From positions 1 to 51,970 of the forward strand of contig JAEWLQ010000046.1 in NCBI GenBank assembly GCA_023457495.1: a stretch of 51,970 nucleotides of DNA, written 5' to 3'. This DNA comes from Pseudomonadota bacterium. GTDB lineage: Bacteria > Pseudomonadota > Gammaproteobacteria > Steroidobacterales > Steroidobacteraceae. The translations under genes and the position numbers were made by a program. Position 1 is the stretch's first letter, and each line of letters begins with the position of its first letter. Shown one piece after another: positions 17,949 to 26,100 of this stretch. A model generated the notes under the pieces. It was not told the DNA's origin and searched no databases. It saw only the letters and a program-made list of their open reading frames with translations.

Positions 17949-17966
17949 GCCGGGCGGCCGCCCGGC
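17949..17966. terminator. Bidirectional terminator palindrome
   Basis: GCCGGGCGGCCGCCCGGC is a perfect 18-nt palindrome, six bases after the JmjC stop and six before the convergent hydrolase stop. It can form a 7-bp stem from either strand. No U-tract, so Rho-independent activity is uncertain. Confidence 0.55.
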
Positions 17967-17972
17967 GGCTAG

Positions 17973-18932
17973 CTACTTGCTGGCCGGGTTCGCCCCGCCG
18001 GCCGCGTTGGCGGCGAACTGCCACGCGGGATCCTTGCACAGCCCGCAGTCCTTGCCGGTGAACTGTTTCGCCGCGGCTTCGTCGCCGCGCAACTGCCAGT
18101 CGAGCCACGCGACCACCGCCGCCGCGGCCTTGCCGCCGTTCGGCTGCCAGTACGTGCCGCCGTGGCCGACGCCCAAGAGATTGCCGAGGAACGCCGGCAC
18201 GTGCTTGATCCGGCTGAAATCGTCCATGCCGTTGGTGTACGCGATGTCGGTCTCGCCGCCCAGGATGTAGAAGGTCGGCGTGTGGAGCTTGTCGAGCAGC
18301 GATTTCGACACGTCGATGCCGCTGATGCCCTGGGTCGTGTCGTTGAAGATGCCGCTGTTCATGACGATCAGGGTCTTGGCGCGCGGATCGGAGGCGATCT
18401 GCAACGCCTGCAGTCCGCCGCAGCTGAAACCGGACAGTGCGATCGCCGACTCGTCGATCTTGCCGTGATAGGGGCTCGACGCATCGCGGTTCTGCGCGAT
18501 CGCCCAGTCGAGCGCCGCGAGCAGGTCGGCTGCGCTCGTGGGCGGCTTCGGCAGGCGCGGGGGATTCCCCTGCTCCGAACGCGGCGGGCGCGGCGGATCG
18601 GGCGGCACCGTGGCGCCGGGACCCGTGCGGATGCGGCCGGGCGCGATCGCGAGGTATCCATGCGAGGCGATCTCGAGCAGGTGCAGCCGCGAGCTCGCGC
18701 CGTCGTTCGAGCAGGCGCCGTTGCCGAACACGTACACGCCGAGTTTGCGCTCGCCGAGCGCGCCGAGATCCGCGGGCCGATACACCGTGTGCTCGGGCAG
18801 CGAGGCGGTCTCTTCCTTCAGCGCCGGATATTTTCCGGTTCCCGGCGTATCGGGAACGTTGGGCGGCGCCTGGCCGTGCACGGCGGCGGTCATTGCGCAC
18901 AGCGTGAGCGCGCTCAGCAGTTTTTCTTTCAT
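17973..18932 (-). CDS. Exported alpha/beta hydrolase (dienelactone/PET-hydrolase-like)
   Basis: 319 aa from ATG 18932, which gives the signal peptide MKEKLLSALTLCAMTAAVHG. A longer frame upstream starts inside the intergenic region and lacks support. The nucleophile motif is GFSCGGLQA, the acid lies in GGETDIAY and the His in GVGHGGTYW. A Pro/Arg-rich loop (PPDPPRPPRSEQGNPPRLPK) interrupts the N-terminal half, and Cys residues near the C-terminus (CGLC) may pair. It resembles polyhydroxyalkanoate-depolymerase or dienelactone-type hydrolases and would cleave esters in the periplasm. It is divergent from TonB receptor 2 across 142 bp, so the two may share control. Confidence 0.78.
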   Translation of the reverse strand: MKEKLLSALTLCAMTAAVHGQAPPNVPDTPGTGKYPALKEETASLPEHTVYRPADLGALGERKLGVYVFGNGACSNDGASSRLHLLEIASHGYLAIAPGRIRTGPGATVPPDPPRPPRSEQGNPPRLPKPPTSAADLLAALDWAIAQNRDASSPYHGKIDESAIALSGFSCGGLQALQIASDPRAKTLIVMNSGIFNDTTQGISGIDVSKSLLDKLHTPTFYILGGETDIAYTNGMDDFSRIKHVPAFLGNLLGVGHGGTYWQPNGGKAAAAVVAWLDWQLRGDEAAAKQFTGKDCGLCKDPAWQFAANAAGGANPASK

Positions 18933-18974
18933 GCCCGGAATGTACGCAGACCCACTCAGGATTGTCACGCATCG

Positions 18975-18995
18975 GTCTGGCTTATGCCGCCAGAC
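18975..18995. repeat. Inverted repeat between divergent hydrolase and TonB receptor 2
   Basis: GTCTGGC (18975-18981) and GCCAGAC (18989-18995) form a perfect 7-bp inverted repeat with a 7-nt centre, in the middle of the 142-bp divergent promoter region. Position and symmetry suit an operator for a dimeric regulator controlling both directions. The regulator is not identified. Confidence 0.4.
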
Positions 18996-19036
18996 AGATT
19001 TGGTGTTCCCCCGCGCGCAGGGCCACTCACTAGACT

Positions 19037-19065
19037 CCCCCGACACTCCTGGGGGTTTAAAGGAG
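19037..19065 (+). promoter_or_regulatory. Possible pseudoknot occluding the TonB receptor 2 ribosome binding site
   Basis: CCCCC (19037-19041) can pair with GGGGG (19051-19055). The loop of that stem contains CTCCT (19046-19050), which is complementary to the Shine-Dalgarno AGGAG (19061-19065), 9 nt before ATG 19075. Both pairings can coexist as an H-type pseudoknot with loops of 4, 0 and 5 nt. If it forms, the ribosome binding site is hidden. The base pairing is visible; regulation is inference. Confidence 0.35.
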
Positions 19066-19074
19066 CCGCCGCAC

Positions 19075-21273
19075 ATGACAGATTGGTCTCGCTGGAATAT
19101 TCCCGGTCGCCTCGCATTCGCCGCGGCCGCTACCGCGGTTGCATCGCAGCCCGTTCACGCCGCGGAGCAAGACGCCGCCGCCGAAACCGTGATCCTCGAA
19201 GAGGTGATCGTCACCGCGGAACGCCGCGAGGTGAACCTGCAGGACGTGCCCGCGTCGGCCACCGTGCTGAACGCGGAAGCGCTGGCCTCCAAGGGCGTCG
19301 ACAGCGTCATCGACCTGCAGAACGTCGCGCCGAGCGTCGCGATCAATACCTACAACCGCTCGACCTTCATCAACATCCGCGGCGTCGGCATCGGCCAGTC
19401 GGCGCCCACGTCGAACCCGGGCGTCGCGTACTACGTGGACGGCATGTTCATTCCGCACGAGCAGTTCATCGCGCAGTCGTTCTTCGACATCGACTCCATC
19501 GAAGTGCTGCGCGGACCGCAGGGCACGTTGACCGGCCAGAATTCCACGGGCGGCGCCATCTACGTGCGCACGCCGGCGCCCAACTTCGACGGCTTCTCCG
19601 GCTACATCGATCAGACCGCTGCCTCGGACGACTGGTATCGCACCGTGGCCGCCGTGAACATTCCCGTCGGCGAGAAGTTCGCGATGCGCCTTTCGGGCGT
19701 GTACGACGATCGCGGCAGCTTCACCGACAACATCGGCCCGAGCCCGAGCAATCCCGGCAGCGGCCGCGACATCGCCGCCCGCGCCGCGTTCCGCTACGCG
19801 CCGACGGATTCGATGACCTTCGATCTGCGTTACGAACACTTCGATCGCGACACCGATTACAACGCCATCAAGAATCGCAACGACCTGGTCACGTCCGATC
19901 CGTTCACGATCGAGGAGGACGCGATCTCGTTCCTGAACCAGAAGGGCGACCGCGTATCACTCGAAGCGAATATCGACCTGAGCCCGACGCTGGCGCTGCG
20001 CGCGCAGACGAGCTGGCTGGACGCCATCACCACGGACCAGGCCGACGGCGACCGCACCGCCACGGCGCTGCCCGTGCCGGGGAACCTGCCGACGAATGGC
20101 GCGAACACGGCGCTGTACCGCGGCCGCGTGAGCTACACGTCGCAGGAGCTCAAGACCTGGGTGAGCGAGATCAACCTGCTCTCGAAGGGTGAAGGCGCGG
20201 TCCAATGGGTCGTCGGCGCGTTCTACCTCGAAGAGGAAAGCCCGGTGTCGGTGCTGCGTGACAACCGCAATTCGGTGGACTTCGTCCAGTCGAACTCCAG
20301 CATCATCACGGAGCTCGAGAACACCTCGACCTCGATCTTCGCGCAGGTGGACTATCGCTTCGCGAGCGCCTGGGCGCTCGACGTGGGTCTGCGTTATTCC
20401 GAGGACACGCAGGAATACACACGCATCGTGATTCCGGGGCCGCCGCCGCCCGGATGCTTCCCGTGTACCTCCGAGCTCGAATCCGACGAGATGACCGGCC
20501 GCGTGGGCCTCAAGTACTTCGCGAGCGACGACGTGATGCTGTACGCCACGGCCTCCAAGGGTTACAAGGCGGGCGGCATCAATCTCGACCCACGCCTGCC
20601 GAACTATCAGCCCGAGACGAACAAGATGGGCGAGCTCGGCTTCAAGTCGACGGTCGCGGACGGACGGCTGCGCATCAATGGCGCCGTGTTCTATTCGGAG
20701 TACGAGGGCATCCAGCTATCCTCGCTCACCGCGGTCGGAACGCCGCCGACGCTGCTGCCCAACACGCTGAACGCCGCGCCGGCGGAGATCTACGGCGCGG
20801 AGCTCGAGATGATCGGACGGTTCTCCGCGTTCGAGTTCAACCTGGGCTTGAGCACGTTGAGCAGCGAATTCACCGAAGACGCGTTGCTGACGGATTCGCA
20901 GACCAACACCAACCGCCTGGTGCCCGCGGGTTCGTCGGTGCCGTTCGCGCCGGAGATGACCGCGACGGCCGGAATTCAGTACGACCTCATGCTCGGCTCG
21001 TGGACGTTCACGCCGCGCATCCAGGTGTCGTACATGGATGAGCAGCTCTCGACCCCGTTCCGCTACGAAGCCACCACGGTGCCGTCGCGCACGGTGACCG
21101 ACCTGCGGCTGACGGCCATGCCCACCGACAAGATCCGGCTCGAGGCGTTCGCGACGAACCTGTTCGACGAGACGTACATCGCCGCGCAGGTGCAGGACGC
21201 AAGCTCGGCAAGTGGTGGCATCATCTACGGCGCGCCGCGCCAGATCGGGATCCGCGCGAAGTTCGATTTCTGA
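19075..21273 (+). CDS. TonB-dependent receptor 2
   Basis: 732 aa from ATG 19075, 9 nt after AAAGGAG. A signal sequence runs to about VHAAEQ, then the TonB box EEVIVTAERRE and plug segments (VIDLQNVAPSVAI, INIRGVG, VLRGPQGTLTGQNSTGGAI). The barrel ends in IRAKFDF with a terminal Phe. The plug pattern is that of the FecA/FhuA-like or 'iron complex' class widely used by environmental proteobacteria for siderophores, sterols, lignin oligomers and other hydrophobic compounds. The two genes downstream (di-heme cytochrome, OmpA-C-like) are 14 bp away and overlapping respectively, so uptake or surface oxidation of one substrate is likely their joint role. Confidence 0.93.
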   Translation: MTDWSRWNIPGRLAFAAAATAVASQPVHAAEQDAAAETVILEEVIVTAERREVNLQDVPASATVLNAEALASKGVDSVIDLQNVAPSVAINTYNRSTFINIRGVGIGQSAPTSNPGVAYYVDGMFIPHEQFIAQSFFDIDSIEVLRGPQGTLTGQNSTGGAIYVRTPAPNFDGFSGYIDQTAASDDWYRTVAAVNIPVGEKFAMRLSGVYDDRGSFTDNIGPSPSNPGSGRDIAARAAFRYAPTDSMTFDLRYEHFDRDTDYNAIKNRNDLVTSDPFTIEEDAISFLNQKGDRVSLEANIDLSPTLALRAQTSWLDAITTDQADGDRTATALPVPGNLPTNGANTALYRGRVSYTSQELKTWVSEINLLSKGEGAVQWVVGAFYLEEESPVSVLRDNRNSVDFVQSNSSIITELENTSTSIFAQVDYRFASAWALDVGLRYSEDTQEYTRIVIPGPPPPGCFPCTSELESDEMTGRVGLKYFASDDVMLYATASKGYKAGGINLDPRLPNYQPETNKMGELGFKSTVADGRLRINGAVFYSEYEGIQLSSLTAVGTPPTLLPNTLNAAPAEIYGAELEMIGRFSAFEFNLGLSTLSSEFTEDALLTDSQTNTNRLVPAGSSVPFAPEMTATAGIQYDLMLGSWTFTPRIQVSYMDEQLSTPFRYEATTVPSRTVTDLRLTAMPTDKIRLEAFATNLFDETYIAAQVQDASSASGGIIYGAPRQIGIRAKFDF

Positions 21274-21286
21274 GGGCCGGGAAGTA

Positions 21287-22771
21287 TTGCGAAGACTGTT
21301 CGTTCTCATACCGGGACTGATGGCGGCCTCCTTCGGGAGTGTCGCCCAGTCCCCGGTTGGACCCTCGTCGACGAGCTGGTGGACGCCGGGTAGCACCCGG
21401 CCGCTCGAAGCGCTCGCGACGTACAGCAACGCGCACGGCAGCGTCGGCGTGTTCAACGCCGGCGGCGCCGTCGTCACCGCGGGTCATCCGTTCTTCGAGC
21501 CCATCGGCAGCAACGGCCGCGCGTGCGTGACCTGTCATCAGCCCGCGAACGCGATGGGCTTGTCGGTCGACATGATCCGGCGCCGCTGGGAAGACACGCA
21601 GGGCAAGGATCCGCTGTTCGCGCCGGTGGACGGCATGAATTGCCCGAACCTGCCGCCCGAGGATCCGCGCTCGCATTCGCTGCTGCTGGAACGCGGGCTG
21701 TTCCGCATCTTCCTGCCGTGGCCGCCGAAACGCGCCGATGGCTCGCGCATCGAGCCGGAGTTCACGCTCGAGGTGGTGCGCGATCCCACGGGCTGCAACA
21801 CGCATCCGCAGTACGGGTTGGGTGCGCCGGAGCCGATGGTGTCGGTCTACCGGCGGCCGCGTCCGGTCGCGAACCTGCGTTACGTGACGCACCAGGGTTT
21901 CGGTGTGTTCGCGTTCATCGGCAAGAACGGCCTGCCCGCGACGCGCGATCCGGACACCGGCCTGCCGAGCGGCATGAACCTGCTGGCCGATGCGCGCCAG
22001 CCGACGCTCAAGACGCAAGCGATCGAAGCCGCCGCCACGCATCTGCAATTCGAAGGCCGGCTCGATGAAGCAAGGCTGAATCGCATCGTCGATTTCGAAA
22101 AGCAGGTGTACGCCGCGCAGGAGCCGGGCGGCGCGCCGGGACTCGGCGTGCAGAACGTGGCCGCGGGGCGCGAGGGACTGCTGGGCAACAACATCACCAA
22201 CTTCGTCGTGCCGTTGGGCGAGGCGGGGAAGGCGCGCGAGGGGCGGATGGGCGCGATCGCGCGCGGCCACGATGTGTTCATGTTCCGCACGTTCTGGATC
22301 CGCGACGCCATGCACCTGAACACCGTGGGTCTCGGGAATCCCACCAAGCGGACCTGCGCGACCTGCCACGGCATGCACATGATGGGCATGGACATCGCCA
22401 ACGGCTGGATGGACATCGGCACGACCAACCTGCCGTGGGCGCGCGAGGAGCCGCTGAATCCCTGGAACGAGCGCAAGCCGGCGCTGCCGCTGTTCAAGAT
22501 CACCTGCAAGCCCGGCGTCGCGCCGCATCCGTTCCTGGGGCGCGTGTTCTATACGCAGGACCCGGGCCGCGCGCTGATCTCGGGGAAATGCAACGACGTC
22601 GGGACCATCGTGATGCAGCAGCTGCGCGGTCTCGCCGCGCGCGCGCCGTATTTCTCGAACGGCTCGTCCGCGACGCTCGAAGAGATGGTCGATTTCTACG
22701 ACCGGCGCTTCAACATCGGCTTCACGGATCAGGAGCGGGAAGACCTGGTGGCCTTCCTGAGCGCGTTGTGA
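21287..22771 (+). CDS. Exported di-heme cytochrome c, peroxidase/MauG-type
   Basis: 494 aa if the TTG at 21287 is used; this gives a signal peptide (MRRLFVLIPGLMAASFGSVA). An in-frame GTG further upstream lies inside the receptor gene. Two c-heme motifs are present, CVTCH (Cys80-His84) and CATCH (Cys357-His361). The C-terminus (LRGLAARAPYFSNGSSATLE, then VDFYDRRF and DLVAFL) is the typical ending of bacterial di-heme peroxidases. The spacing of about 277 residues between hemes is larger than in small CcpA enzymes and recalls extended members such as RoxA-type oxygenases, but the protein is shorter than RoxA, so I do not assign it. It works in the periplasm or outside, oxidising an unknown substrate. 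Confidence 0.8.
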   Translation: MRRLFVLIPGLMAASFGSVAQSPVGPSSTSWWTPGSTRPLEALATYSNAHGSVGVFNAGGAVVTAGHPFFEPIGSNGRACVTCHQPANAMGLSVDMIRRRWEDTQGKDPLFAPVDGMNCPNLPPEDPRSHSLLLERGLFRIFLPWPPKRADGSRIEPEFTLEVVRDPTGCNTHPQYGLGAPEPMVSVYRRPRPVANLRYVTHQGFGVFAFIGKNGLPATRDPDTGLPSGMNLLADARQPTLKTQAIEAAATHLQFEGRLDEARLNRIVDFEKQVYAAQEPGGAPGLGVQNVAAGREGLLGNNITNFVVPLGEAGKAREGRMGAIARGHDVFMFRTFWIRDAMHLNTVGLGNPTKRTCATCHGMHMMGMDIANGWMDIGTTNLPWAREEPLNPWNERKPALPLFKITCKPGVAPHPFLGRVFYTQDPGRALISGKCNDVGTIVMQQLRGLAARAPYFSNGSSATLEEMVDFYDRRFNIGFTDQEREDLVAFLSAL

Positions 22772-23544
22772 GGCGCTTCTTCGCGACGCTCGTGAGTTGC
22801 CTGGCGGTCGTGGCCGCCGGCGCGGAGAAAGCCGGCAAGCGCATCAGCTTCGTGAGCTGTCCGATCGTGCGCGACACGCGCACGGTGCCGTGCTGGCTCG
22901 CCGAGCACGAAGGCCGGCTGTATTACCTCACGCTGCAGACCGACGTCAGCGCGCCGGTCACGCCGCCGTGGCTGGGGCACAAGGTGCTGGTCGAAGGCGT
23001 GCTGTCCGAGAAGCCGGATATCTGCGGCGGCCGCGTCATCGCGCCGGTCACGCTGTCCGTGCTGCCGGAGCTCGATGCGTCGTGCAACACGATGCTGCCG
23101 GCGGATGAGCGCTACGAGCTCGGCTTCGAGCCACCGCGCCCGCCGGGTCCGAGCCGCGGGCGGCTGGCCTTCGGTGATCCGGTCATGCGCGACGCGGCGG
23201 CCGAACGGCAGATCGCGCTGCGTTATGAATTCGATGGGATGGTCGTGTTCCGCCATGCGCAGAACCTGCAGAAGATTCTCGACACGGCGCGCGCCAGCAA
23301 GGCGGAGGAGCTGCGCATCACCGCGTATCGCTCGGGCTCGCGCCTTTCCGACGGCACGGTCATGCGCGAGCGCGAAAGCATCGCGCGCGAACGCGCCGAG
23401 CAGATCCGCGAGTTGCTCGTCGGCGCGGGGCTGGAAGGCGTGAAATACACGCTGAGCTGGAAGGATCTGTCGAAGCGCCCGGATGGCAGCGCGGCGGACG
23501 CGGACAATCGGCGGGCCGAGGTCGAGATCGTCGGCGGACGTTGA
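22768..23544 (+). CDS. Exported protein with OmpA-C-like domain
   Basis: 258 aa; GTG 22768 overlaps the cytochrome stop (GTGA), so translation is coupled. A signal peptide (RRFFATLVSCLAVVAAGA) is followed by a Cys-containing region of ~110 residues (Cys in VSCPIVR, VPCWLAE, DICGG and DASCNTM) with the look of an OB-like or small beta domain. Residues ~150-256 resemble an OmpA/MotB peptidoglycan-binding domain (VVFRHAQNLQKILDTA, RERAEQIRELLVGAGLEGV, final NRRAEVEIV). It may tether the cytochrome/receptor system to the cell wall. The assignment of the C-terminal domain is moderate; the N-terminal part is unassigned. Confidence 0.65.
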   Translation: MRRFFATLVSCLAVVAAGAEKAGKRISFVSCPIVRDTRTVPCWLAEHEGRLYYLTLQTDVSAPVTPPWLGHKVLVEGVLSEKPDICGGRVIAPVTLSVLPELDASCNTMLPADERYELGFEPPRPPGPSRGRLAFGDPVMRDAAAERQIALRYEFDGMVVFRHAQNLQKILDTARASKAEELRITAYRSGSRLSDGTVMRERESIARERAEQIRELLVGAGLEGVKYTLSWKDLSKRPDGSAADADNRRAEVEIVGGR

Positions 23545-23570
23545 CGCGCGCGAGCTAACTCAGCGATTTC

Positions 23571-24752
23571 TCACCCGGCACCGACCATCCGCAATGGGAC
23601 GGAGATGGGGCCGAGTTCGGGCATGCCGCTCATCTTGAGTTCGCCGCAGACTTCGAAGTGGGCTGTCTGGGTCAGCAGCTCTTCGAGGGCGATGCGCAGT
23701 TCCTGGCGGGCGAGGGCGATGCCGGCGCACATGTGCGGGCCGCGGCCGAAGGCCAGGTGCTGGCGGATGTTGGGGCGGCGCAGGCGGAACTGGTCCGGCT
23801 CGGGGAACACGGTTTCGTCGCGATTCGCGGAGGCGTAGACGAGCGCGATGGGCTCGTCGGGCTTGATGCGCTTGCCGTGCAACTCGACTTCCACGCGCGC
23901 GGTGCGCGCGAAGCCGCGGTACGGCGTGTAAAGACGCAGGAATTCCTCGATCGCATCGGGCACCAGCGACAGGTCCGCGCGCAGCTGATCCTGCAGCTCC
24001 ACGTCGCGCGACAGGTGGACGGCGATGCTGCCGAGCAGGATGGGTGGCGCCACGAGTCCCACCACGAGCACCTGCCGCACGCAGCCGGCGAGCAGGATCT
24101 CCGGCAGCGGATGGCCCTCGTCGTCGCGCGCCTCCAGCAGCGAGCTCGTCGGATCGACGGTCGGATCGCGCGGATGGCGGCGTCGTTCCGCGATCACTTC
24201 GGCCGCCATCTCCGCGAGCTGCGCGGCCGCGACGGCGACGCTGTTCTTGTCGAAGGACTCCCAGGCTTTGACGTAGGCCTTGGCGGTGCGCCACAACACC
24301 TGCGTCTGGGCTTCGGTCAGCCCGAGCCACTCGCCGAACACGACGGCGGGCAGGGGGCTCGAGAAATGCTCGACGAAATCGGCCTCGCCCATGGCCACCA
24401 GCGACTGCATCAACGTGCGCGCCGCGCGCCGCGTGGTGCCTTCGATGGCCGCGACGCGCGGCCCGCCCAGCGCGCGATCGATGGCGCGGCGATACGGCGT
24501 GTGGTCGGGCGGGTTGAGATGCAGCGGCGGCCGGCGGCCGGTCGTCGAAGATCCCGGCACGACGTTGCGCACCGAGGTTATGTACAGGTCGGGCTGCAGC
24601 AGGATGTCGAGCACGTCCTGGTAACGCGTCACCGCCCAGAAGCCGTCGAAGGCGCTGCTGTGCGCCACGGGACAACGCGCGCGCAGATCGGCGAACACCG
24701 CGTGCGAGTGCTCGAAACTCTCCTCCGCGGTGGGATCGTAGTCGTCCGCCAT
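23571..24752 (-). CDS. Bacterial cytochrome P450 with atypical I-helix
   Basis: 393 aa, soluble class I type. Heme-thiolate motif FGRGPHMCAGIALA (Cys342), the ExxR pair in EEFLRLYTPYR, and the substrate-recognition HLNPPDHTPYRR early helix are clear. The I-helix, which normally reads A/G-G-x-D/E-T, is VVGLVAPPILLG here: by alignment to P450cam (GGLDT) the acid-alcohol pair becomes Val234-Ala235. That pair normally delivers protons for O2 activation, so this enzyme may use peroxide, a substrate-assisted route or a shifted residue. It needs ferredoxin partners not seen here. Same strand as and 56 bp downstream of the MFS gene, so probably co-transcribed with it. Confidence 0.9.
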   Translation of the reverse strand: MADDYDPTAEESFEHSHAVFADLRARCPVAHSSAFDGFWAVTRYQDVLDILLQPDLYITSVRNVVPGSSTTGRRPPLHLNPPDHTPYRRAIDRALGGPRVAAIEGTTRRAARTLMQSLVAMGEADFVEHFSSPLPAVVFGEWLGLTEAQTQVLWRTAKAYVKAWESFDKNSVAVAAAQLAEMAAEVIAERRRHPRDPTVDPTSSLLEARDDEGHPLPEILLAGCVRQVLVVGLVAPPILLGSIAVHLSRDVELQDQLRADLSLVPDAIEEFLRLYTPYRGFARTARVEVELHGKRIKPDEPIALVYASANRDETVFPEPDQFRLRRPNIRQHLAFGRGPHMCAGIALARQELRIALEELLTQTAHFEVCGELKMSGMPELGPISVPLRMVGAG

Positions 24753-24808
24753 CGACGCATGTTAGGCATGCGCCGCCGGCCCTGGGTAACAGTGGATCGA
24801 TCTACCGG

Positions 24809-26086
24809 CTATAAGCCCTGCCGATGTGGGCGAGGCCGCAACAGCCACACGGCGCAGGCGGCGAGCGCCGACAAGGCGGCGATGACGAAGACCGGGCCGT
24901 CGAACGAGCCGGTGCGCTCGCGCACCCAGCCGATAAAGGTGGGAATCACCAGGCCGGCCAGGTTGCCGCACATGTTGATCAGCGCGAAGCCGGTCGCGAG
25001 GCCCGCGGGACTCAGGAACGTCGGCGGCAGCGTCCAGAAGGTGCCCTGGGCCGCGCCCATCGCGAATCCCGCGAGCAGCAGGGCCACCAGGGCGGGTGCC
25101 CCCGTGCCGAGCGCGGCCGCGAGCGCGATCAGGAAGGCCGACGCCAGCGCCGCGAGGCCCACGTGCCAGTGGCGTTCCTGCTTGCGATCCGAGTGCCAGG
25201 CGTTGATCACCATGCCGGCGCCGACCGCGACCCACGGCAGCGCGGAGATGAAGCCGATCTGCAGATCGGTGCTCTCGGCGGACAGGTGCCGGATGATCTG
25301 CGGCAGCCAGTACAGCAGGCCGTTCGCGCCGGCCATGAGGCCGAACCAGCAGATGCTCGCGATCCACAGCCGGCTGTTGCGCAGCGGAGATCCCTCGTCG
25401 GCGCGCGCCGGCATCGCCTGCTTGTCGCGCGCGATCTCGTCTTCGAGCGCGCGCCGCTCATCGGGCGCGAGCCACGCCGCCTGCTGCGGCGTGTCTGGCA
25501 GCGCCCACAACGCGGCGACCGCGAGCAGCAGCGTGGGCGCGCCTTCGATGAAGAACATCCAGCGCCAGCCCGGCCACTCGATCGGGTTGTCCATGCTCAT
25601 CAGCCAGCCGGCGAGTGGTCCGCCGAGCACGGCCGAGACTGGCACCGCGAGCATGAAGGTCGAGATCGCGCCGGCGCGGTGCCGCTGCGGAATCCATTGC
25701 GCGAGATAGAACATCACGCCCGGCGCGAAGCCGCCTTCGGCGATGCCGAGCAACAGGCGCAAGGCGTAGAAGCTGTTCGCGGACTGCACGAAGGCGAGTC
25801 CCGTGGCGGCCAGGCCCCAGAGGCCGGCGCAGGCGAACACCCAGCGGCGCATGCCGATCCGCTGCAGCAGCCACAGGCTCGGCCACTGGATGAGGATGTA
25901 CCCGACGAAGAAGATGCTGACGCCGAAGCCGTAGGTCTCGGGCGTAAGGCCGAGCGCCGCGTTCATCTGTAACGCGGCGAAGCTGACGTTCGCGCGGTCG
26001 ATGGTGCTCAGGAACAGCAGCGCGAGCAGCGGAATCAGCAGTCGCGTTTTCGTCTTGCGGATGGTCGCGGCGGTCAGCACCGACAT
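24809..26086 (-). CDS. MFS transporter, ACS (phthalate/tartrate-like) family
   Basis: 425 aa with about 12 membrane helices. STIDRANVSFAALQMN in helix 1, LGIAEGGFAPGVMFYLAQWIP around helices 4-5 and the cytoplasmic loop DTPQQAAWLAPDERRALEDE are characteristic of anion:cation symporters that import aromatic or hydroxy acids (phthalate, tartrate, 4-hydroxyphenylacetate). It is read divergently from a LysR regulator with almost no space between, and is followed by the P450 gene, so it likely imports the P450 substrate or one of its products. Substrate identity is inference. Confidence 0.85.
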   Translation of the reverse strand: MSVLTAATIRKTKTRLLIPLLALLFLSTIDRANVSFAALQMNAALGLTPETYGFGVSIFFVGYILIQWPSLWLLQRIGMRRWVFACAGLWGLAATGLAFVQSANSFYALRLLLGIAEGGFAPGVMFYLAQWIPQRHRAGAISTFMLAVPVSAVLGGPLAGWLMSMDNPIEWPGWRWMFFIEGAPTLLLAVAALWALPDTPQQAAWLAPDERRALEDEIARDKQAMPARADEGSPLRNSRLWIASICWFGLMAGANGLLYWLPQIIRHLSAESTDLQIGFISALPWVAVGAGMVINAWHSDRKQERHWHVGLAALASAFLIALAAALGTGAPALVALLLAGFAMGAAQGTFWTLPPTFLSPAGLATGFALINMCGNLAGLVIPTFIGWVRERTGSFDGPVFVIAALSALAACAVWLLRPRPHRQGL

Positions 26087-26100
26087 TTATGATCCCCTAC

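Noticed and set aside
21287..22771. Assignment of the di-heme cytochrome as rubber oxygenase RoxA/RoxB
   Set aside because: Two c-heme motifs and an extended length are suggestive, but the protein is much shorter than RoxA as I know it and I cannot verify the diagnostic residues.
23658..25709. Very long plus-strand open frame (683 codons) opposite the P450 and MFS genes
   Set aside because: Its product is Arg/His/Gly/Asp-rich with no family motif and lies antisense to two clear genes; long antisense frames are expected in GC-rich DNA.
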